A stretch of DNA of 64,000 nucleotides from CAVQAH01 sp963784195 (GTDB taxonomy: Bacteria > Acidobacteriota > Vicinamibacteria > Vicinamibacterales > 2-12-FULL-66-21), in the NCBI GenBank assembly GCA_963784195.1, contig CAWARA010000033.1, forward strand, positions 62,001-126,000. Direction: 5' to 3'. The position numbers and the translations under genes are program-made. Of this stretch, positions 50,700-57,779 are shown piece by piece; within the stretch, counting starts at the first letter, position 1; every line of letters starts with the position of its first letter. Under the pieces are notes generated by a model. It saw only the letters and a list, made by a program, of their open reading frames with translations, was not told where the DNA came from and did not search any database.

Positions 50700-51749
50700 T
50701 CAGGACTTCGCGGCCACCATCCGGGTGATGGCGCTCGACAGGCTCTCGACGGCGTTGATCGCGCGCGAATAGTGCATCCGGGTCGGACCGATGACGCCGA
50801 CGGCGCCGGTGCCGCGGCCGTCCGTGTATTTCGAGACGACAAGGCTGAAGCGCCGGAGATCCGGCGAATGATGCTCGGTGCCGATCACCACCGTGACGCC
50901 GTCGCCGCTGATGTACTCGTCGAGCAACGCGACGAGCCGGGTCTTCTCCTCGATCATTCGGAGGAGCGTCCGCAGGGTCTCGAGCGTGACGTCCGGTTCG
51001 CCGCCCTCGAACACCTCGACCAGCAGGGACGTCCCCTGTATGAACACCGTCGGCGCCTCGTCGTCCATGCCTTCCAGCGTGGAGTTGGCCAGCCGCAGCG
51101 CGCGCGCCATCAACGCGTCGTAAAGGATGCGATCCTCGCTGAGCCCGTGGAGCACGAGTTGCCGGATTTCGAGCAGCGTCCTGCCCCTGAACTCGCTATT
51201 CAGGTAGTTGGCGGCTTCCTGCAGCTGCGTGAGCTCGTAGTCCTCGATGGGCTCGATGACCTTGTGCGAGACGTGCCCGCCAGCTGCGACCAGAACCACG
51301 AGCACACGGCGCCCGTCGAGCGGTACGAAGTCGAGGTGCTCGAGCACAGCCGAGTCGACAGCGGGTGCGACGGCGAACCCGACCTGATGGGACGCACGAG
51401 ACACCTCATGCGAGGCATGGCTCAACAGGTCACCGACCGAGCTTGCGCGGCGGAGGCGCGCTTCGATCTGCGGAGCGGGTCTGAAGGCCCGGCGGTCAGC
51501 CAGCAGTTGATCGACGTAGGTCCGGTAACCGCGATCGGTCGGCACCCTGCCCGCAGAGGTGTGCGGCTGGCGAACATATCCCTGCTCTTCGAGACGAGCC
51601 ATGACCGCGCGCAGCGTCGCCGACGACACCCCGAAGCCCCGTCCGGCCAACCAGAGGGAGGAGATCGGGTCTCCCTGCTCGATGTAGGCCTGGACAACGG
51701 CGCCGAGAATCCGTCTATCTCGTTCCGGAAGTTCAGGATGGCGAACCAT
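50700..51749 (-). CDS. hrcA: Heat-inducible transcription repressor HrcA
   Basis: The 349-residue repressor starts PELPERDRRILGAVVQAYIEQGDPISS and has the winged-helix SSATLRAVMARLEEQGYVRQPHTSAGRVPTDRGYRTYVD, followed by the GAF-like dimerisation domain (VGVIGPTRMHYSRAINAVESL). It binds CIRCE at 51756-51782 directly upstream and represses the operon until heat shock. Confidence 0.96.
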   Translation of the reverse strand: MVRHPELPERDRRILGAVVQAYIEQGDPISSLWLAGRGFGVSSATLRAVMARLEEQGYVRQPHTSAGRVPTDRGYRTYVDQLLADRRAFRPAPQIEARLRRASSVGDLLSHASHEVSRASHQVGFAVAPAVDSAVLEHLDFVPLDGRRVLVVLVAAGGHVSHKVIEPIEDYELTQLQEAANYLNSEFRGRTLLEIRQLVLHGLSEDRILYDALMARALRLANSTLEGMDDEAPTVFIQGTSLLVEVFEGGEPDVTLETLRTLLRMIEEKTRLVALLDEYISGDGVTVVIGTEHHSPDLRRFSLVVSKYTDGRGTGAVGVIGPTRMHYSRAINAVESLSSAITRMVAAKS

Positions 51750-51755
51750 AGTCAG

Positions 51756-51782
51756 TTAGCACTCGTACCTGTGGACTGCTAA
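51756..51782 (-). promoter_or_regulatory. CIRCE operator upstream of hrcA
   Basis: TTAGCACTC (51756-51764), a 9-nt spacer, then GACTGCTAA (51774-51782). The second arm has one mismatch to the consensus GAGTGCTAA. It sits 6 nt before the hrcA start and overlaps the expected transcript start, the normal place for HrcA binding. Confidence 0.93.
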
Positions 51783-51785
51783 ACC

Positions 51786-51791
51786 ATTATA
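51786..51791 (-). promoter_or_regulatory. -10 element TATAAT of the hrcA operon
   Basis: On the minus strand a perfect TATAAT (ATTATA on plus) lies just upstream of CIRCE. It places the start of transcription within the operator. A well-spaced -35 hexamer was not identified. Confidence 0.65.
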
Positions 51792-51850
51792 TCGGTTCGC
51801 TAAGTCAATTGCGCCATTGCCCATGACCCCCTTGCCCTTTACCCTCATTT

Positions 51851-51901
51851 CCCATCGCCCATCGCCCATCGCCCATCGCCCATCGCCCATCGCCCATCGC
51901 C
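51851..51901. repeat. CCCATCG 7-nt tandem array
   Basis: About seven units of CCCATCG lie directly before the deaminase stop region. It is the reverse complement of the GATGGGC array at 19593-19627. Confidence 0.88.
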
Positions 51902-51902
51902 G

Positions 51903-53222
51903 TTAAGCCCTGCTTGCCAGCTCAGCCGCTGCAAGGCGCGCCTCAGCGGCAATCTCGGCCGGGTCGACGCGGTCCAGGCCGAAGTCCCGGACGAGCACCT
52001 GGCCGTCGACCATGGTCAGCCGTACGTCTGTAGCGCGCGCGGCGTAGACGATGGTGGAGAAGGGATCCGGGTCAGGCGCCAGATGGGGCCGGTCGCGCTC
52101 GATGAGGATCAGGTCGGCCCGTTTCCCAAGCTCGATCGACCCGATCTCATCTTCCAGTCCAAGTGTCCGGGCTCCCTCCCGCGTCGCCATCCACAGCGCA
52201 TCACGGGCGGTCAGGGCGCCGGGCGCATGTCGAACCGCCTGCAGCGTGGCGGCCAGGCGCATCTCGTCGAACATGTCGAGCCGGTTGTTGCACGCGGCGC
52301 CGTCCGCACCGAGCGAGACGCAGACGCCACGACGGCGCATGTCGACCACCGGCGCGACGCCCGAGCCGAGCTTCAAATTGGAGCCGGGACAGTGCATGAC
52401 CTTGATGTCGCGTTCGGCGAGCAGCGCCTGCTCGCGCTCCGTGACCCACACGCAATGGGCGGTGCAGAGCAGTGGCGTAGCCAGGTTCGTGTCGGCGAGG
52501 TATTCGAGGTTGCTCATGCCCCCCGACAGCTTGCGCACCACTTCGATCTCGTCACGCGACTCCGACGCGTGCGTGTGCACGAGGACGCGGTGCTCTGCTG
52601 ACAGCGCGGCCACCGATTCGAGCAGCGTCCGCGAGCACGACACCGCGAAGCGCGGCGCGAACGCCGCGCGCAGCCGGCCGTTCGCCGCGCCATCCCAACG
52701 CGCGCGCAACGACAGGCTCTCGTCGATTGACTTCTGTGTCTTCTCCTGCAGCCGTGCGGGCACCTGATCGTCGGAGTCCATCATGCACTTGCCGACCGTC
52801 GCCCGCATTCCCGACTCCGCGAGCGTTTCGAACACGACGTCCGTGTCGTGCACAGTCTCCATCGTCAGCACTGTAGTGGTGCCACCGAGCAGAAGCTCCG
52901 CGGCGGCCATCCGGGCCGAGGCGGCGAGCGTCGCCGGCGAGTGGGCCGCTTCCATCGGCCAGACGCGGCGCCGCAGCCACTCGAGGAGCGGCATGTCGTC
53001 AGCGGATCCGCGAAAGAGGGTCTGACAAAGATGGATGTGCGTCTGGATGAAACCGGGAAGGAGGTACGCGCCACCGGCGTTGATGACGGTATCGAAACGG
53101 CCATCCGGCTCCGGACCGATCGAGACGATCAACCCGTCACGGACGACAACCGCACCGTCGCCCACATCGAGGCGATCGTTCATGGTGACGATGTGGGCGT
53201 TGCGGATGAGGGTCGACGGCAT
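51903..53222 (-). CDS. TrzA/MtaD-family amidohydrolase (purine or adenosine-derivative deaminase)
   Basis: The 439-residue deaminase has the metal motif PGFIQTHIHLCQTLFRG, HTHASESRDEIE with the catalytic Glu, LLCTAHCVWV, MHCPGSNLKLGSGVAPV and LGADGAACNNRLDMFDEMRLA. This fits the MTA/SAH deaminase, guanine deaminase and TrzA group. Coupling by a one-base overlap (TGATG) to an XdhC-family gene suggests purine catabolism, so guanine deaminase-like activity is a reasonable guess. The exact substrate is not resolved by sequence. Confidence 0.85.
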   Translation of the reverse strand: MPSTLIRNAHIVTMNDRLDVGDGAVVVRDGLIVSIGPEPDGRFDTVINAGGAYLLPGFIQTHIHLCQTLFRGSADDMPLLEWLRRRVWPMEAAHSPATLAASARMAAAELLLGGTTTVLTMETVHDTDVVFETLAESGMRATVGKCMMDSDDQVPARLQEKTQKSIDESLSLRARWDGAANGRLRAAFAPRFAVSCSRTLLESVAALSAEHRVLVHTHASESRDEIEVVRKLSGGMSNLEYLADTNLATPLLCTAHCVWVTEREQALLAERDIKVMHCPGSNLKLGSGVAPVVDMRRRGVCVSLGADGAACNNRLDMFDEMRLAATLQAVRHAPGALTARDALWMATREGARTLGLEDEIGSIELGKRADLILIERDRPHLAPDPDPFSTIVYAARATDVRLTMVDGQVLVRDFGLDRVDPAEIAAEARLAAAELASRA

Positions 53223-54046
53223 CAGAGCGCGGACTTGATGCCGACGCGTGCCATCGAAAGTGCGCTGCTATCTACGCCTCGTCTGACCGCAATCAGCTCG
53301 GCGAGGATGCTGACCGCAATCTCCGCGGGTGTCACGGCGCCGATGTTCAAGCCGATTGGGGCATGGACGCGCTCGAGGCATTCGGTCGGCATGCCCTCGG
53401 CGATCAACGCGTCGTAGATGCGTTTCACCTTGGCCCGGCTGCCGATCAGGCCGACGTAGCGGAGATCCCGCGCCGCCAGCGCTCGCAACGCATCCAGATC
53501 GTTCTGGTGTCCGCGCGTCACGATCACGACGAACGAGGAGGCTGGCAACTCCGTCCGGTGCAGCCACTCGGGGATCGGCTCGACCACGACGTCCGCCGCC
53601 TGCGGAAAACGCTCGCGGTTGGCGAACTTCTCGCGGTCGTCGACGATGTGCACGTGGAATTCGGCGTCGCCTGCCACGCGTGCGAGATGCCATCCCACAT
53701 GGCCGGCGCCGATGATGTACAGCCGCGGGGCGGGCAGCAGTGGATCCACGTGGACGTCCATCTGTCCTCCGCAGATGAGGCCGTTTTCCTGGGCGAAGTC
53801 GTCGTTCAACTGGTAGTGGAGCAGCACCGGGTGTCCCGAGCCGAGCGCTTCGCGCGCTTTCCAGAACGCGTCGTTCTCGTAGCATCCACCGCCGATGGTC
53901 CCGACGGTCCGCCCATCGGCGAACACGAGCATCTTCGCGCCGGCCCGTTGCGGTGTGGACCCGCTGGCGCGGACGACCGTCACCAGCGCCGCGGGCTCGC
54001 CGCGCTTGAGCGCCTCCGCCGCCGCGAAGAGGACTTCCTCGTTCAG
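53222..54046 (-). CDS. XdhC/CoxI-family molybdenum-cofactor insertion factor
   Basis: XdhC proteins bind and sulfurate molybdenum cofactor for xanthine dehydrogenase. GSTPQRAGAKMLVFADGRTVGTIGGGCYE is the N-terminal XdhC domain, and LYIIGAGHVGWHLARVAGDAEFHVHIVDDRE plus VGLIGSRAKVKRIYDAL form the C-terminal Rossmann part. Homology extends upstream of the first GTG (53983) to EEVLFAAAEALKRGEPAALVTVV. In that frame the only start near the expected position is CTG at 54046, overlapping the upstream stop (CTGA). The start is therefore CTG, or there is a frame error. No xdhAB genes are in the window. Confidence 0.82.
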   Translation of the reverse strand: MNEEVLFAAAEALKRGEPAALVTVVRASGSTPQRAGAKMLVFADGRTVGTIGGGCYENDAFWKAREALGSGHPVLLHYQLNDDFAQENGLICGGQMDVHVDPLLPAPRLYIIGAGHVGWHLARVAGDAEFHVHIVDDREKFANRERFPQAADVVVEPIPEWLHRTELPASSFVVIVTRGHQNDLDALRALAARDLRYVGLIGSRAKVKRIYDALIAEGMPTECLERVHAPIGLNIGAVTPAEIAVSILAELIAVRRGVDSSALSMARVGIKSAL

Positions 54047-55071
54047 ACCAGGACCTCGATCTTGGATTTCTGCTTGAGCGACGCCACGAACGACGCCGCC
54101 TTTTCCTGTTTCTTCTGCTCGGTGAGGATCTGCCGCAGCCGCTCCTGGAGCTGATCGTCGAAGGGAATCGTCGACTCCGTCCGCCGCTCGGTGACCTTGA
54201 TGATGTGGTACCCGAACTGCGTGGTCACGATGTCGCTGACCTCGCCCGGCTTCAACGCGAACGCCGCCTGTTCGAAGGGAGGCACCATCCGCCCGCGGCC
54301 GAAGAAGTCCAGATCGCCGCCCTGCGCCGCGCTGCCATCCTGCGAGTGTTCCTTCGCGAGCTGGGCGAAGTCCTCACCGGCTTTGACGCGCTTGTTGACA
54401 GCCTCGATCTGCGCGCGGGCCTTCTTCTTCGTCGCCTCGTCCGCCTTCTCGTCCGCGAGAATCAGGATGTGGCTCGCCCGGACCGCCTCGCCGAGTTTGA
54501 ACTTGTCCGGATTCTTGTCGTAGTAGTCCTTGCACTCGGCGTCTGTCGGCGGTTGCGCCGTCGCCACCTCGTCCTCGACCAACCTCGTGATCACCATATC
54601 CACGCGGGCGTCGTCGCGCAGCCGATCGATCGACATGTCGCGCGCGCTGAGGGCTTTCTTGAACGCTTCCTCGGTCGGGAACTGACCCTGCATTTGCTTG
54701 ATGCGCTCGTTGACCTCGGCGTCCGAGACCGTCACCTTGCGATTCTTGGCCTCCTGCTGCAGCAGCGTGTATTCGACGAGCTGATTGAGCGCAGCGCGAA
54801 GGACCTCGTCGCGGCGCTCCGTTGGAATCGGGCCCCGCGACAGCTCGATGTTACGCACGAGCAGGTCGAAGTCGCTCTTCTTCACCTCCTGGCCGTTCAC
54901 GCGGGCCAGCACATCCGGCAGCTCCGCCGGCATGGGCTTCGGCGGCTCCTGTTTCACGGCGTCAGCAGCGGTTGCCGGGGCGGCGTTCGGGGCGTCTTTC
55001 GACGCTTTGTTGCAGGCCGTCGAGGTCGTCACGACTACAAGCGCAAGAGCGAAAGTGATCGATTTGTTCAC
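54043..55071 (-). CDS. PpiC/SurA-like peptidyl-prolyl isomerase lipoprotein
   Basis: The 342-residue protein has a lipoprotein signal with lipobox STAC (NKSITFALALVVVTTSTAC), a SurA-like N-terminal helical domain (PDVLARVNGQEVKKSDFDLLVRN...) and one parvulin domain (ASHILILADEKADEATKKKA..., GGDLDFFGRGRMVPPFEQAAFALKPGEVSDIVTTQFGYHIIKVTERR). GTG at 55071 with AGGA upstream is chosen. An open frame to 55203 is translated from repeat DNA. It assists folding of envelope proteins. Confidence 0.92.
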   Translation of the reverse strand: MNKSITFALALVVVTTSTACNKASKDAPNAAPATAADAVKQEPPKPMPAELPDVLARVNGQEVKKSDFDLLVRNIELSRGPIPTERRDEVLRAALNQLVEYTLLQQEAKNRKVTVSDAEVNERIKQMQGQFPTEEAFKKALSARDMSIDRLRDDARVDMVITRLVEDEVATAQPPTDAECKDYYDKNPDKFKLGEAVRASHILILADEKADEATKKKARAQIEAVNKRVKAGEDFAQLAKEHSQDGSAAQGGDLDFFGRGRMVPPFEQAAFALKPGEVSDIVTTQFGYHIIKVTERRTESTIPFDDQLQERLRQILTEQKKQEKAASFVASLKQKSKIEVLV

Positions 55072-55124
55072 GTAGTGTTCCTGAATCAAGGGTAATAAAG
55101 CCTGATGTTCATGATAGCTGAAAC

Positions 55125-55262
55125 TCTGTCCGTGGTTCGTAGCTCGTAGTCTCGTGGTCCGTGGTTCGTAGCTCGTAGCCCGTGGTCCGGCTTTAGCGTC
55201 CATGTAGTGTCCGGCTTTAGCCGGACCACGAGCTACGAGCTACGAACCACGGACTACGACTG
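55125..55262. repeat. GTGGTTCGTAGCTCGTAG foldback with nested CCGGCTTTAGCCGG
   Basis: Left part 55125-55190 repeats GTCCGTGGTTCGTAGCTCGTAG. The right part 55226-55258 is the inverted CACGAGCTACGAGCTACGAACC. In the middle, 55209-55226 is the GTCCGGCT-TT-AGCCGGAC palindrome. Two repeat families are thus combined in one foldback between the isomerase and the PBP stop. Confidence 0.85.
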
Positions 55263-55264
55263 CG

Positions 55265-57691
55265 TCAGTTCCAGTAACTATGCAACGGGCAGACCTCGGT
55301 CGGCTCGGTGCCGGTGAGGAATGCTTCCGTGAAGACGCGCGGGCACATCGGCGCGGCGACCTTGCCGGTGTCGCGATCGATCTCGACCATCGAGATCCCG
55401 TCGGGGGGCTGGAACGACACGTTCGGCCGGCCGGCGAGGGCGCGCGACATGAAGGAGGTCCAGATGGGCAGGGCGGCCTGGCTTCCGCTCAGGCCGACCG
55501 GGAGGTTGTCGTCGAGCCCCACCCAGACGACGGTTAGCAGTTCGGGTGTGAAGCCGACGAACCAGGCGTCGCGCAGGTCGTTGGTCGTACCGGTTTTGCC
55601 TGCGGCGTCGAGCGCAAAGCCGGCGGCGCGCGCGCCGGCGCCGGTGCCCTCGTTGAGCACGCTGCGCATCATGTTGGTGACCAGGAACGTCGTGTCGGGA
55701 CGCGCGACGGTCTTCGGTGCGGCGTTCTCGACCGGCACGTCGCGGCCGCCACTCACCATGCGCGAGATGGCGCGCAGCGGGCGCATGATGCCGGCATTGG
55801 GGAACACCATGTAGGCCTGAGCGATCTCGAGCGGTGTGGCTTCGAACACACCCAGAGCAATCGACGGATACGGTCGCGGGGGCGTAGCCGATCCCACGCG
55901 CTTCCACAGTGTCGCGACCTCGTCGTAGCCGGCCGCTTCCGCCACCTTGATCGTCGCGATGTTGCGCGAGAGCGCCAGCGCGCGGCGCAGCGTGATCGGC
56001 CCGTCGTATTCGCCTTCGTAGTTGCCCGGCGACCAGTTCTGCTCGTTGAAGACGAACGTCGTCGGTTCGTCGCCGACGACCGTTGCCGGCGTGACGTCGG
56101 TACGCCCTTCCTGATACGCGTGCTCGAACGCGGCGAGATAGACGAACGGCTTGAACACCGAGCCGGGTTGCCGCCGCGCGGTGATGGCGCGGTTGAACTG
56201 TGACTGGTTGTACGACCGGCCGCCGACGAGCGCGAGCACCTCGCCGGTGCGCGGATCGACGGCGATCAGGGCCGCCTGCGGGCGCCGCCGGCGACGGGCG
56301 AGCATCTCATCGAGCCGTGCGACGCCGTCGCGCACCACGTCGTGCGCGATGCGCTGCAGGTGAAGATCGAGCGTCGTGTAGACGTCGGCCGTCCCTGCCA
56401 CCGAGCTGTATTTTTCCTGAAGCAGCTGGCTGACGTAATCGACGAAGTACGGCGCCTCTGAATCGAGCGCCCGAGCCGAGATCTGCAGCGGTTCCTTGCT
56501 CGCCCGATCCGCGGCGTCCGCCGCCACGTAACCCGCGTCGGCCATTGCCCCCAGGACGACGTTCCGGCGTTCGCGCGCGCGCTCGAGATGGTTGAACGGC
56601 GACAAACGCGAGGGCGATTGGATGACACCGGCAATCGTCGCCGCTTCGCTCAGCGAGACGTTGGTGATGTCCTTGGCGAAAAAGAGGCGCGCCGCTTCGG
56701 CGACGCCGTGAATGGCGAACGACCCGCGCTGGCCGAGCGCGACGTCGTTCAAGTACAGCTCGAGGATCTGATCCTTCGACAGCTTGCGCTCGAGCACGAC
56801 GGACATGAACCACTCGAGCGCCTTTCGCCTGAAGCTCTTCTCGGGTGTCAGGAACGTGTTCTTGACGATCTGCTGCGTCAAGGTGCTGCCGCCCTGCAGA
56901 TAGGGTTTGTCGCCGAACACGTTGGTGAACACCGCCCCGACAGTCCGGATGGGGTCGACACCCGGATGGTCGTAGAAGCGGCGGTCTTCGATGGCCAGAA
57001 CGGCCTGGACCATCTGCTGCGGGATCTGCTGCAGCGGCACGTCGCGGCGCTTCTCACGTCCTGTTGACACGAGCGCGGTGATCACAGGGGCGCCGAGGTT
57101 CAGGTGATCGGATCCGCCCTTGTTGCCGATCACCTCGATTTGCCCGACGGTGCTCGCCTCACGCGTCTTGGTCGCGCCGGTGAACACCACGCGGACGGTG
57201 CGTCCCTTGCGATCGCCGTCACGAGGGACGAGGGCGACGGCATCACGTCCGATGGTGAATTCGCCGGCGCCTTCGGCCTTGGCCCGTTGCGAATAGCCGA
57301 GCTCGTTCAACCGTTCGACGAACTGCCGCAGGTTCACCGATTGCCCGCGGCGCACCTCGAACGGGCGGGCGAACACACGCGGGTCCACGCGCTGGAGCTC
57401 GCCGTGAATCCGGGCGTCGATCATCCGCGAGAAGACAACGTAGTAATAACCGAAGATGCAACACAGGACGAGCATGGGACCGGAGAACGCGACCAGCGCG
57501 AAGAACTTCCAGCTGCGCCGTCGCCGACGGAACCAGGTACGAAGGCGGGAGCCCACGGGCTTCGTCGGACGGTCGGCTTTCGTGGTCGTCACAGTGGTAG
57601 ACGTCAGTTCGGCAGTGGTCGCAAGTCTCAGCAGAAGTATCGGCTGGACCCGGCCACCGGGATACTGCGTCGTAGGGGAAGCCGCCAACAT
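55265..57691 (-). CDS. Class A penicillin-binding protein (PBP1B-like)
   Basis: The 808-residue bifunctional enzyme has a cytoplasmic basic stretch, one membrane helix (WKFFALVAFSGPMLVLCCIFGYYYVVF), a UB2H-like region, a GT51 glycosyltransferase (AIEDRRFYDHPGVDP, GGSTLTQQIVKNTFL, ELYLNDVALGQRG) and a transpeptidase (RQPGSVFKPFVYLAAF with SxxK, LSRNIATIK with SxN, AGKTGTTNDLRDAWFVGFTPELLTVVWVG with KTG). It polymerises and cross-links peptidoglycan. The TTG start at 57691 overlaps the divergent promoter region of the TonB receptor; a later start is possible. Confidence 0.92.
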   Translation of the reverse strand: MLAASPTTQYPGGRVQPILLLRLATTAELTSTTVTTTKADRPTKPVGSRLRTWFRRRRRSWKFFALVAFSGPMLVLCCIFGYYYVVFSRMIDARIHGELQRVDPRVFARPFEVRRGQSVNLRQFVERLNELGYSQRAKAEGAGEFTIGRDAVALVPRDGDRKGRTVRVVFTGATKTREASTVGQIEVIGNKGGSDHLNLGAPVITALVSTGREKRRDVPLQQIPQQMVQAVLAIEDRRFYDHPGVDPIRTVGAVFTNVFGDKPYLQGGSTLTQQIVKNTFLTPEKSFRRKALEWFMSVVLERKLSKDQILELYLNDVALGQRGSFAIHGVAEAARLFFAKDITNVSLSEAATIAGVIQSPSRLSPFNHLERARERRNVVLGAMADAGYVAADAADRASKEPLQISARALDSEAPYFVDYVSQLLQEKYSSVAGTADVYTTLDLHLQRIAHDVVRDGVARLDEMLARRRRRPQAALIAVDPRTGEVLALVGGRSYNQSQFNRAITARRQPGSVFKPFVYLAAFEHAYQEGRTDVTPATVVGDEPTTFVFNEQNWSPGNYEGEYDGPITLRRALALSRNIATIKVAEAAGYDEVATLWKRVGSATPPRPYPSIALGVFEATPLEIAQAYMVFPNAGIMRPLRAISRMVSGGRDVPVENAAPKTVARPDTTFLVTNMMRSVLNEGTGAGARAAGFALDAAGKTGTTNDLRDAWFVGFTPELLTVVWVGLDDNLPVGLSGSQAALPIWTSFMSRALAGRPNVSFQPPDGISMVEIDRDTGKVAAPMCPRVFTEAFLTGTEPTEVCPLHSYWN

Positions 57692-57779
57692 TGTACAATG
57701 GCGGGTCGCGTTCCCGTAAGGGAATCCGCTACCCCCGCGCGCTCACATCTTCTTCGGTGCCCTTGGGGAGGCATCCATC

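Noticed and set aside
55072..55203. Upstream extension of the PpiC-type isomerase frame
   Set aside because: It is translated repeat DNA; GTG 55071 has a ribosome site and begins a lipoprotein signal.
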